From: Echinometra lucunter
Lineage: Eukaryota > Echinodermata > Echinoidea > Camarodonta > Echinometridae
Assembly (NCBI GenBank): GCA_029962745.1
Contig: CM057153.1
Span: 5,885,855 to 5,949,854 of the forward strand
DNA: 64,000 bases
Reading direction: 5' to 3'
The notes under the pieces were generated by a model. The model worked only from the letters and a program-made list of their open reading frames with translations, did not search any database and was not told where the DNA came from. Positions 1 through 11,342 of this stretch are shown in pieces; position 1 is the first letter of the stretch; every line of letters begins with the position of its first letter. The position numbers were made by a program, and so were the translations under genes.

Positions 1-229
1 CCTCTTGAGCTTACTCAGTCTCCTAACCATGGCTTCAACGTCCTCCTCCTCATCCTCTTCTTCCTCAGACTCATGGGGAGAGGGTGCAGGAGATGGGCTG
101 GGCGAGGGGTGCGGTGTGCCCTTACGCCCAGCCACGCCCGAGAGTGACTGGGCTGCGGCCTCAAGCTGACGCAGCTGACCAAGTTCCCTGGTGGGTGAGG
201 GTTGGTCAACTCTGCGGGCTGAACGGTTC
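1..229 (-). CDS. PDZD8: PDZD8 exon 14, second copy, cut by window edge
   Basis: This is the copy of the exon at 27134-27440. The acceptor (CCAG followed by GAACCG on the minus strand) is intact and the reading frame stays open to the window edge. It encodes the basic start, a Ser-Pro-rich stretch and an acidic Glu/Asp run. It differs from the other copy by one Asp to Glu change in the acidic run and by silent changes. The 3' part of the exon lies outside the window. Confidence 0.8.
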
Positions 230-1569
230 CTGGTCATTTGACAAGAGCATGCATTTGTTATAACATGTATCTGTGATAATAAATAATGCAAAAGTTTTAC
301 AACTGAATAAATCTACCATAGTACAGAAATACGGACACAAGTACAGAGAAAAATCTAAACATGTTTTATGATTTAATATTAAAAAAAACTTGTGTGGTAT
401 TGCTTGCAAAAAAAACCCAACACAAATCTTCAGTCCTATACTAAACTTTTCAAATAATATTATGCAATATAACAGATAACACACCTCAAAAGTTTTGATT
501 AATATCACTTTAATTTCCTTTTAGCGGGCATACCAACCAATCTTTTTGTCAGGGTATTTTTTAATCAAGTATAAAGATAAAGTAAATGTTGGTATGACGA
601 AAAAATTTCAATTATTTACCTAATGTTTACATTTGCACCTGTTTTTCATAAAGGTTGTTTCATAAGTAGCATTCTAAATAAGAAGTACTTTCATTGCAAT
701 TTCAACTGCACCCATATTTTCAAGGATTCATGCTGTGTGGCTTAAGTGAAGCATCTTCAACTTTGCATGAAGCAGGTTACTGAAATCGGCAATCTCTATG
801 AGGAATGCTAATGACAAGCCATGCCACGGTCATATGCAGTTTCTTCTCCTGATGAGTGATTACAGCTCTTGCTCACCTTGTAGTGAGACTTGGATAGAAG
901 TATAGAACATAAAAGTTTGTAGGCTTGAAAGTACATGTATACTGACCTAGGATATACTTTCATACTATTCTGAAGACAGTGCTAAAATAATCAAAACATA
1001 TACAAACTTCACCTCATCTTAAAAAAAAAAAAGAGAGAGAAAACTTTCTAAAACTTGCAGGAAATCACATTCACCAAACTGCAATCCACAGGAGACCACA
1101 TGTAACTTAGAAGGATTTTAATACCACCTTGAATTCATCATCTTTTTCCTTTATTTTTTCTTGATCAATGAGATGCTATACAAGCACATCTTCTACAAAA
1201 ACATCTGACAGATATTATTTCTTGGTAGTTTCAACATTCCTTGTAAGTTTCGTTGAATCTGCACAAAGAACCAATGTGACTCTGCTACCAGAAAATAACG
1301 ATTACCATAAAACACAATTTTCATTTCTCAGTGTTCACAAAGCATACCCTCTCACATTTTCACTAGACAAATCCTAGTATTCTAAGCATGAGTACCATAA
1401 TCAATCATAATCATCAGGCAAGACTACCTCCTTGCAGTTTTCTTTTCTCTACCCATCACAGAGTAGGCCTGCTAATGCTTTTACTAAAATTTTCTTGTAT
1501 TCAAAGCACTCAGCTTTCATAAAATTCAGCATCGAACACTTCTTCTCACCACAGTTTTCATTTCCTTAC

Positions 1570-1667
1570 CTATCACATGGGATGCCTGCGCTCTGCGTTT
1601 TCTCAGCACATTTCTTGTGGCATATCAGCTTGCATACAAGACACTGTAGGGCATACTTTGTCCATAC
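1570..1667 (-). CDS. PDZD8: PDZD8 exon 13 (C1 domain, second half), second copy
   Basis: This is the copy of 29057-29154, with the same acceptor (ATCAG/GTATGG) and donor (GATAG/GTAAGG). It encodes the second half of a C1 zinc finger with the paired cysteines CLVC and the CHKKC motif. The two differences from the other copy are both synonymous, so this copy is coding-competent. Confidence 0.85.
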
Positions 1668-1875
1668 CTGATCATACAAGAGAGATATATTGATGCATTT
1701 CAGGCTCAACATGCTCTACATTCGCAAAACATGCATTACAATACATGGATGCTGATTCAAAATGCTTCTTAACCCATAGCCATAGAGAGTCTCCTTTTAA
1801 TGGCACTTTTGCACTCGCTTTTGATCCAGAATGCTACAAATTACAACTTACAGACCGATCCGGCTTATCGTTGAG

Positions 1876-2375
1876 NNNNNNNNNNNNNNNNNNNNNNNNN
1901 NNNNNNNNNNNNNNNNNNNNNNNNNNNNNNNNNNNNNNNNNNNNNNNNNNNNNNNNNNNNNNNNNNNNNNNNNNNNNNNNNNNNNNNNNNNNNNNNNNNN
2001 NNNNNNNNNNNNNNNNNNNNNNNNNNNNNNNNNNNNNNNNNNNNNNNNNNNNNNNNNNNNNNNNNNNNNNNNNNNNNNNNNNNNNNNNNNNNNNNNNNNN
2101 NNNNNNNNNNNNNNNNNNNNNNNNNNNNNNNNNNNNNNNNNNNNNNNNNNNNNNNNNNNNNNNNNNNNNNNNNNNNNNNNNNNNNNNNNNNNNNNNNNNN
2201 NNNNNNNNNNNNNNNNNNNNNNNNNNNNNNNNNNNNNNNNNNNNNNNNNNNNNNNNNNNNNNNNNNNNNNNNNNNNNNNNNNNNNNNNNNNNNNNNNNNN
2301 NNNNNNNNNNNNNNNNNNNNNNNNNNNNNNNNNNNNNNNNNNNNNNNNNNNNNNNNNNNNNNNNNNNNNNNNNNN
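1876..2375. other. Assembly gap, exactly 500 N
   Basis: A run of exactly 500 N is a placeholder size. The order, orientation and distance of the sequence on the two sides should not be trusted. Confidence 0.99.
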
Positions 2376-4350
2376 GATTTCAAACTAGAAATGTCGAAAG
2401 CGTTTTGAACATGAGACTAACGATCATCACGGTAACCTGGTAAACAACCATTCACTGACCTCCTCCTCTCTGTGCTTTCATTTTCATGGACAGACAGGGA
2501 CGGGGTTATATGTGGAAGGACTTTAGGGCTAAATGAAAATATGGACTCTTACTTCATGTCCAATCGAAAAAGGTCGACTGATGAAAGGAGTATCATGAAA
2601 GAGCTCCTTACTTTGTTTTTGTTTGTTTTGTTGTTTTTTGTGATGTTTTTTTTTCCTCACATTTTTCGTTACTCTGTGTGCAATTAACTTTTGACATTAC
2701 TCAGTTATTGTCGTTTATTTCATTCATGCGTGGTAAAATCATGATGTAGTATCATATTGCAAGAGACGATTTGATCTTTGACATGGCATGATGAATTACA
2801 CAAAGTTAACAGGATATCATCACTTATCGAGTAACTGATGGCAAAGTCGGGTTATCTTTTTTTGAGAAACAGACTGTACATGTATAGAGAGTTAAAGATA
2901 TGCCAACTACTGTAATATGTCATCATTACCTGGAATATAAATTTCGGCATGATTCACCTTTACATGCTTGTCAATATACGGCTGATGAATACAAGGCGGG
3001 GAAGCTCAAGACATTTAGAAAAAAACTCGCTACCTATGTCGTATTTTCCCTGGCAGCTTTGTGGTCTTCTATTCAATGGGAAAGCTTCGGGGAGCTGGGT
3101 GTAAATGTCAAGTAATCACATGCAAATATGCCAGGATGAGGCTCCATGTGCTTGCTTACGCATGATGTGAGTGAAAGAAGATAAGGGGGAGGGGGGGGGG
3201 GGGGGTCGCGACAAACGAAGAATGTTGACTATACACACGGACGGATTTGTGGTTTCGTAAAGGGGGGCCGGGGACACAATTTCGTACTTTGTCGAGAATT
3301 CGCTGATAATGCGAACACGCAAAATTTGCTGCCGTTGATAAATACCATGAACATCAACTACAACAACAGGAAAAAAATAAATAGCAAGACTAATCTACTT
3401 CTAATGGAACACCAGACAATAATGCTGACAGATCATCTCACTCACTCTACTTCGTCTGAAATAAATTTATTCAAATCACATCAACTTTTCTAAACATTAT
3501 TGTCATGGCCTATAGTGCACTTAGTTTTTCTTTTATTCATTACCATATCGATTTCGCCTGAACTGGGTTCATTCAAAATTGAGAAGATATATCATTAAGG
3601 TCACGTCGTGTCCGTTGTTTATCACACATATTTCTACTTTCATTCAAGTAAAACCCTTATCTTATTATTCTGTCAAAGAAACTATTTCATCATATAAAAC
3701 AAACCTAATGATGTTAGAGCTAACATGCACTGAAATCTTATTTCAAGGCCTTGTATACATGTACTATAGATCATGCTTATTGTATCAATACCCAAACGTC
3801 TTGGCTCGTTCACTAAAAGGTAGTAGCCCACATTTGCAAGTGGCACCAAATCTGCACAAAAGTTTTACTTTCATATGACTTTAGATGGCGTTAAGTCAAA
3901 GAAACACACTCGTTAAGTTTTAGATCCCAGTACATTAATTCCCGATTGAGGAGGAAATATTCAACACAAAGTTTCTTTAATTTTCTTTTCTTTATTTTGT
4001 AAAGGCGTCTTTCTGACGCTTAAGAGTAAAACCATTCATTTTTCACTTATTCTTGGAATATTGTTGTAAATTTGATAACATGATAGTTTTACATAAATAT
4101 CTGTAATTTAAAAATGAAATTGGCTTATTTCTCTTCAAATTCTGAAACAATGTTGTGCAAATGTGGGTTATTATACCTTTAAAAGTTTATCTTGAATGTG
4201 TGTTTATTATTCACGTTGAATTATATCAGCTGTTTAAGGATAACGAGGAAGAAAATGGAAGGAAATGGAAGAAAAAGTAAGCATGCTAAGTGGGTTCGTT
4301 TTACAAGCTTTCAGCATTTCTCCACGACTATAGTGAACACACAAATTAGG
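2376..4350. other. Intergenic, no gene recognised
   Basis: AT-rich sequence with short uninformative reading frames. It holds a poly-G run near 3190-3205 and part of an interspersed repeat at 2712-2898 (separate entry). No splice-supported coding segment was found on either strand. Confidence 0.6.
2712..2898 (+). repeat. Interspersed repeat, copy A (partner at 36490-36690)
   Basis: This stretch and 36490-36690 share an ordered set of matches: TTCATTCATGCGTG, AATATCATAT-like, GACGATTTGATCTTTGA-like, AAGTAACTGATGG-like and a closing block GAAACA.ACTGTA. Both copies lie in the same orientation and are roughly 70-80 percent alike by eye. No terminal repeats or coding potential were seen, so the family is unassigned. 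Confidence 0.6.
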
Positions 4351-4878
4351 ACCGTTCCTCTCGAGAGCACTTACGACACTTGTTCAAATTTATACGAAAA
4401 AATACTTCCATGGGCCATTATCGTGCCATGATTGTTTGATCTAGGCCTAACAAGATATGGAAGCTATCGCTGGAGAGAATAATTTCTTCTCGACCCCCCC
4501 CCCCCACTTTCTCTCTCTTTCTCTCTCTCTAGATAAGTCTCTAAGCGAGAAGAATTACATTATTTGACTTATGTTTTCGAATAGACAGCCTTATGTTGTT
4601 GATTAGATCACCTTTTTTAGAAAAGGAAATTAATGTTTAAAGTGGATAAGTAACTTGGATGTTAATTAGGTCCATTTTTTACCTTCTGTACCTTCTTTTA
4701 AGCTATGTCTAAATTCAATGAGACACGCGAATGGGGGCCTTTCCGAGAGCACTGACGACACTTGATCAAATTTATGCGAAAATGTATTTCCATGGACCAT
4801 TATCGTGCCAAGGTTTGTTTGATTTTGCTTAACCAGATATGGAGGCAAGCTTTGAAGAGAATAACTTTCCCCCCTCTC

Positions 4879-4893
<15 letters not shown>
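4351..4893 (+). repeat. Diverged direct duplication, period about 385 bp
   Basis: 4351-4530 and 4735-4893 carry the same sequence in order: GAGAGCACT.ACGACACTTG, CAAATTTAT.CGAAAA, TTCCATGG.CCATTATCGTG, a GATATGGA block, then a C tract running into a CT microsatellite. The two copies look about 80 percent identical. The shared 3' end is a pyrimidine microsatellite, so slippage or unequal exchange there may have produced the duplication. Confidence 0.7.

Positions 4894-4920
<27 letters not shown>
4872..4920 (+). repeat. CT dinucleotide microsatellite
   Basis: Near-perfect CT repeat at the end of the second unit of the 4351-4893 duplication. Confidence 0.95.
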
Positions 4921-4925
<5 letters not shown>

Positions 4926-7900
4926 CTCTCTGGATTTATTAGGTGAGGTAGGCATGGCAGCAATGTCATATTCTTGTCTAAACGCAAACCTTTCAGTACG
5001 AAAATTGCATTTTTATTTTCCCGTGAGATCGGATATATGACTTTTTCAGGAGCGCTTTGTGTTGACAGATTTGACAAGGGACGTACCCCAAATACACTGC
5101 CGTGTCACCAGTCGTGTAATGTTATACCCTACACAGCTCGCCTCACACTTTAGTCATAGGAAAAAATTTTCTTCTCCATTTTTAGCACTGTCTTTTACAG
5201 CACGGTGTACCTTTCTTATATTTTTAAGGGTCATAGGCGGCAACATCTCTTACCGTCACCATCCTCCCCCCCCCCCCCCCCCTCTCTCTTCTCTCTTCAT
5301 TTTCATTAAAAGCTATTTTTTAATGAGCCAAAATTCCCTTTATCTCTCTGTAATAATGCTCTAGAAAAAGAGGGTAACGAGGATATGAAGTCCTTCACAA
5401 TATTCCCCTTGCAAACTCACACATGCCCAAAGTCTTTAATTATTATCTTCGTTTGTTTGTTTTTTGTCCTTTCTTTCTTGAAAAAGAAACTTCCTTGTGA
5501 CAAATCTGAAATTGGAACAAATATTTAGAAAAGTCATTGTTGAACATGATCTAGCGATGTTCCTGCAATATATAGTTTCTCTTTTGGAAGAAATCTGACA
5601 CGTTAATGGATATTAAGTTTATAATTTTTTCGTCATTATTTTTCTAACTGTCTAACAAGTGTGACTCAAATTTCCCATCTTGCAGTCATAATACCTTGGA
5701 TGTTTTTAAGGCCTTTATACAGCATGATTGTTTTTATGTTTTGATTTATGCTTAAATGAATGTTGATTTTATTGCTAAAGATAAATTAACATGATTAATG
5801 TTGATTTCAGATTGAGCAATTTCATTATCAAAAATGATTCGTATTTGAGAATTTAGGTATGTTTGCCCCAGAATAAGTACTTTCAAACTTATCGGGGGGG
5901 GGGGGGGCAAGGGCTGCAATCCTATCATCATAATCACGGAATTGTTAAAATACACACATCCTGATTCAGCCGATAAGCTTTGATTAAACTCCTTGTAGAC
6001 GAAAATACCCGCGTCATGCACTATTTTGAATGTGACTGATGAAAAAGGAAGCCACTGCGTTTTCTACGCCTAGGACCTCCCCCCCCCCCCCCCCCCCCCC
6101 CCCATGATTAAACTATACGCGATGCACTGCAATTGCTGAGGTTCATCCAAGAAAGTAATCAAAGATTTTATTAATGAATACAGATTGGTTTTAAGATGAA
6201 GTGACTTAAGGATAATCCCCAGCTACGCACACAGATTTTATCGCCCCACGTCACACTTTCTGTTAAGGTCCCTGCCAAGTAGTAGCAAAGTAGTCGGTGA
6301 CGTCACAAACAAAGTTGCGACGATTGGTGTTCAAGTTGAGTAAAGTTTTCACACGCGAATGCTGAAAAAGGTTCTTACAACATGTACAATGAGAATTCAA
6401 TGAACTTAGGAAGCTAACTTTTAATGGATTCCTTTTAGTTCTTAAAGATGAAACCAAAATGAGAAAGAAAAGAAAATACAAGAAAGCAACAACAATAACA
6501 ATAACAATTACAAAAACCTTTTCTGGAAAAAAGTAACAAAATACTATACGTAACACTAACCCGGAACTACATTTGCGGTAATATTTCTGACCATCCTGAA
6601 TGCGCATTCGGCTGCTTCGATTAAAAAGAAAAAAGTAACTTGCTTTCGCTTTGAGTATAATTTTACCCAATATTGAATTAAATGCATGTGCTGGTGTAGA
6701 TATTAACTAAACATGGGTAAAGTTTATCCAATATGGGTAAAATTTACCTAACCAACATGCAAGTTGCCACTCACTATTGGGTATAATACTAAGTTTAGTA
6801 TACATAGTTTATAATCGTCTGCTTATAACATCTGCAATAAGGCTGTAACATTTTCCCTTTCTCCTTGCTCACCGCAGTAAAGGCTGTATCGGTGCATCGT
6901 ATAACTGATTGTCTGAGCTCCCTCTTATAATCGACCCAGCTTCCGACATAAAAATAAACACGTTATGGCTGATAAATGTTTTTTAAAAGACTTTACTCAA
7001 CAACTGAAATGTACATTTGTACTATTATCAAACCATCGTGAAACCATAAGGCTACATGACGCTCAAACGATCGATTTATTCAGATTTTAAAGAATACGGC
7101 TGCAATTTTCTTTATGGCAGCGTGTAGAATATTTTGAGATAAAGCCCTTTTCTAATGCATTTGAAAGGCGGCGGAAGTGCATTTCTTGACGTTTGGCCAC
7201 GCCGCATTAAAAATTAATGTTGCACGGTTTCAATGCACCAAGCAAAATACTGGAGCATTTACGTACGTCTGCAGGCCATTATCCCTATCCATCGCGGACT
7301 TATCGTTCTTTTTTTGTTCTCTCTCTTTCTTTCTTTCTTTTTCCTCCTTCCTATTTTTCCTTTTTCCTTTTTGTTGTCCTTTCTTTTCCCTTCCTTCTTA
7401 CTTCTTCTTTTTGTTGTTGTTATGATGTTGGTGGTGGAATCTTTAATTCTTTGGAACTATGAATTACCAGCGCTACTAGCTTACTAGCTTGCTTTTCTTC
7501 TTCTCAAATGATACTCCATGTAACCATATAAATATGAGGTACTCACCTTCTTTGATTTTCTCTGACAATAATTGATTTTTATTATCGTTTGTACCCTTTA
7601 TCTTGTTTGTAGCTCTTATATTGTTTGTTTGTTTGTTTGTCTGTCTGAAACTAAACTGAAACTGAAACTGAATAGATATCACCGAAAAATGGTCGCTGTC
7701 TTATACCTGCAGTTATTTAAAGTCTGGTACAATAACTAGTCAACAATGAATTTTCATCTGTTTGAAGCTACGGCTTGTTGATAAGACTTTCCTCTATAAA
7801 ATATACTGTGCAACATTTCCTTTCTGTTCATGTAAATGCTTATTATTAGCCTCGTTGCTTGTTCTTTCATTAATTCATTTATGATTCTTCCTTTTCCTTC

Positions 7901-10779
7901 AAATAATATGAATAGAAACATATTGGATGACGGAGAACAGTTATGATAAGAAATGCAAGTTTCATCAAATAAGTCGATAGTGATTACAACATAAAGAAGT
8001 TACAAATGGTAATAAATATTGGACAATTATGGCTTTATAGAAATTTCTGTTGAAAACAATAAAATGCTATATTTGTATCAATGTGGCTATAAGTTTGTAT
8101 ACGCTTGTTTAAAATTAAGTCAAATTCTGTTTTCTCTTTCGTTTAAGTTATCATTTATTTGGAATTGGATGATACAGTAGATTTAGGCCTTTTTAAGATA
8201 AAAATCGCCCCTAAATAAAAAATGAGTAATAAAGAAAGAAATACCTTTCTACACACCCTTCATTATAATATCTTCATTTCTGATCAAAAACAACAATTTC
8301 AATGGGCTATGAAAAAGTTTATTATGACAATATACACACACCCTTTGTCAAATAATCCATGACATAATCATATGACATAATGTATATTATTTCATAAAAG
8401 CTCGATCGGGATTCGGGATTCCTTCGCCTGAATATCGTGAAGTGCAGTGGTTAATTGCTTTGACAGTGATCTTGTTCTTTATTACATTACGTCTTTTCTT
8501 TTCCCCTTTTTTGAAAACTGACGTTGAATACTCCTTGTGCTGTATTCATGCTTAAAATGATTATTCTATGAAACAAATAGAAAAATGCAGAGAGCATCTT
8601 CGACAGCAATGTCTGTTTCCATGGAAACGCAAGATTTTTTTTTTTTTTTTTTTTGCAAAACAACAATAGAGACATTAACGTTCATCCTGTTAAGACTCTC
8701 TTCATTTTCTTCTGTTACATGGTCGATGCTTCTCAGTTGTTTTCACGTTCTAACGAACATTCACTTGCCAGTTTCACTTTTTATCCCTTTCTCCTTTTTT
8801 CTCTCATTTCAACCTAAAGCATGCACTTTTCGTGTCCCTTCTCTAAGTCTTTATATATATATATATACAATATATATTTTATATATCCCCTCTCTCTCTC
8901 TCCCTCCAATTTTTCTCTTCTCCGGTCTCTGTCTTTCCCTCTTTCTGACTTTAAATTCACTGTTATCGTTTTGATTATCTCTCTGCCTGCCTGTTGCGCT
9001 CTCTCTCTCTCTCTCTCATAAACCATCGAAGCTTATATCACAGTTTTGCAAATTAAATGAAACATGCATGCGTAGAGCTATGGTGAGTTCATAGAGGGAG
9101 AAACTTCGTTTAAAAATTATCCTTGTGGATCTATACAGCAGCACGCTTCTAACTCAAAAGGATTTAGTAGCATCTAACAATATTAAATGGATCGGGGGAA
9201 ATCGGCTGGAGGGAGAAGTATCATGAAAATGCAGATACCTTTATAAAACCGGAGATGAATTCTGAAAGCCCATTGTAATCGTGTAACAGGAGACGTATCG
9301 CCTTCAGCTCTCTACCACTGAACATTGTACAATATTATTGGAAAGAGAGGACTGCAACGGGGAGAGAAGATGAAAGAGGAATTGAAGAAGTGTGCAAGAG
9401 AGGTGAATGTTGTAACACATGAAGAATGAAAGAAAACCACGGAGGAAATAGAATGCAGCTATTGCATGTAAAAAAAAAAAATAGAGAAAAAGAACAAAGA
9501 CAGCAAGGTGTGAAGAATGTAATGAAGAAAATGGAGGGGAAAAGAAGAGAGAAGAAGGAAAAGGAATGCAGAAAGAAAAGAGGAGAAGAACTATCATAAC
9601 AGCTAGAACATCAAGACAAAGAAATCATCATCATCATCATCATGTGAACTTAAAGGCGAAAGAATTAAGCCTGGGAATTACTGGTAAATGAAAATAATTA
9701 GGATGAAACATATTTCTGTTTGTGGTTAATTGCATGCATCCAGGCGTTGTAAGATTTCGAGACATTTTTCATCAGGCTGAAGTAACGCACTTGGTGTTTT
9801 TGTGCACTGTCCGCTGACATGGTCGAGCTTAATCACGATTGTGAATTCTTTTCATATATGATACAATTTTTCGAAAATTCTTACAAACAACCAAGAAGCA
9901 TACCAGTTTTCACAAGTCATCAGGAGTAACTTGTTCGATTGACAGCCACAATATAACTTTGATTACTAAGATTAATACGTTCTCTCCGAATGATATCTGA
10001 ATATAAACACGTAGAGAATAGTAATTACCTTAGGAGAAAATAGTAGACTTTTAGAACAAAAAGTGTTCGTAGAAAAACTATGAAGTGGAAAAGTACTCAC
10101 CGACTTGTACGCTGTCAAATCACGATAAGCTAGTAATTCTCAGATATCTCCATCCCCCGCTGTGGATATCTTGTTATTCACACAACAATATATAATCCTG
10201 GAGTTATCAGGTAGCTTTCATAGTAGAATTAAGACTTAAGAAACGTAGGAGTTTCAAATGTGTTTTACTAACATCTCATAGATATGATAGACTTGTATCG
10301 GTAAGCATTTTGATAGGCGATGTAGCACGTTATCTTCACTATCTTCCCACTGTGGTGTGTGGCGCCTCATTTCGTGCGTGCGCGCTTTTTTGAGAGATAG
10401 CGTGTGAGTGTGTTTGTGTTCAATCATAATACTTTCACGTTCTGCAACCGATGCCGTTCGCCTCTTTCTTTAACAAGAACATAATTTACACATTGTAGAT
10501 GCCACTTTACCACATCGGGGCAACTGTATACAATCTCCCGAGAAGGCGCCATGCTTTAGAACAATAAACTCATAAATATGTCAAAGCTTATACCAAAATA
10601 CGAATCTCATAAAAAATATACTCAACAGCCTTACATTTTATAGTTTTGCGATAGATGGACCTGACTGGAGTAATCATGATAATGGAGATGTTATTAAACG
10701 TGTACTGTAAATATAGGTAATAGGTTACCTTGATGAAGGGCCACAGATTATAAGTGTGCATTTAGGTGAAAACCGGTAA
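4921..10779. other. Intergenic, no gene recognised
   Basis: About 5.9 kb without a recognisable gene. It holds poly-C or poly-G tracts at about 5266-5282, 5885-5896 and 6079-6103 (25 C), a T/C-rich stretch at 7310-7430, a short TA run near 8852-8880 with CT runs at 8886-9020, and a purine-rich strand at 9330-9620. Open frames in the T/C-rich parts encode only low-complexity Phe/Leu/Ser and were not taken as genes. Confidence 0.55.
6079..6103 (+). repeat. Poly-C tract of 25 bases
   Basis: Uninterrupted C homopolymer (poly-G on the minus strand), one of the two longest in the window. The length may be unreliable in the assembly. Confidence 0.9.
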
Positions 10780-10797
10780 AGAGAGAGAGATAGAGAT

Positions 10798-10843
<46 letters not shown>
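10780..10843 (+). repeat. GA dinucleotide microsatellite
   Basis: GA repeat with a few GATA interruptions at the 5' end. Confidence 0.95.
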
Positions 10844-10847
<4 letters not shown>

Positions 10848-10878
10848 AGATAATATTTATGAGGTGTGTGCGTATATA

Positions 10879-11010
10879 AGAAGAACACAATAGTAATTGT
10901 AATGCATTAATTGCCAACTAGAATTTATTCTAAAATAAAAATTCATTCTAGAATAAAATTCTAGCGGGCAATTAATTAATGCCTTACTATCAATTGTGTT
11001 CGTCTTGTTT
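10879..11010. mobile_element. Foldback (inverted-repeat) element, about 130 bp
   Basis: The left arm (AAGAAGAACACAAT, then GCATTAATTGCC, then CTAGAATTTATTCTA) is mirrored by the right arm read in reverse (AAGACGAACACAAT, GGCATTAATTAATTGCC, CTAGAATTTTATTCTA). Each arm is roughly 60 bp with small indels, leaving almost no loop. The element lies between a GA and a TA microsatellite. A MITE is the likely origin; no target duplication could be separated from the flanking simple repeats. Confidence 0.6.
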
Positions 11011-11039
11011 AGTAATTTTGCCAGTATACCTGGACTATT

Positions 11040-11040
<1 letters not shown>

Positions 11041-11084
<44 letters not shown>

Positions 11085-11120
11085 GTATATATATATATAT
11101 ATATATATATGGGTATATAT

Positions 11121-11175
<55 letters not shown>

Positions 11176-11261
11176 CCAACAAAAGTCAGTGAGAAGAGTT
11201 GACTCAATATGTTGGTTTGTTTGTTTACTTAAGCAAATACGTGGACTATTTCAAGATATGT

Positions 11262-11333
<72 letters not shown>

Positions 11334-11342
11334 TGTATATGT
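11041..11342 (+). repeat. AT and GTAT microsatellites
   Basis: TA repeat at 11041-11166 with GGGTA interruptions, then a short unique stretch, then TA repeat from about 11266 changing into GTAT repeats up to about 11342. Tyr/Ile-rich reading frames here are artefacts of the repeat. Confidence 0.95.

Larger units (their letters stand above)
1..1875 (-). other. Second copy of the PDZD8 3' region (probable haplotig)
   Basis: Bases 1-1875 match 27212-29362 almost base for base, including two exons and all intron landmarks. The main length difference is a 273-bp insertion present only in the downstream copy (28101-28373). The copy stops at a 500-N gap, while the downstream copy continues into unique intron. 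In the exonic parts I count six substitutions, five of them synonymous and one Asp/Glu. That pattern is what two alleles look like, so a misplaced haplotype contig is the simplest reading. A true partial gene duplication is the alternative. Confidence 0.85.

Noticed and set aside
1745..2443. Open frames spanning the 500-N gap
   Set aside because: Most of the frame is unknown sequence; the same applies to 42860-43732.
6263..6670. 135-codon minus-strand frame
   Set aside because: Hydrophobic low-complexity stretch, no recognisable family, and no ATG context or splice sites that make sense.
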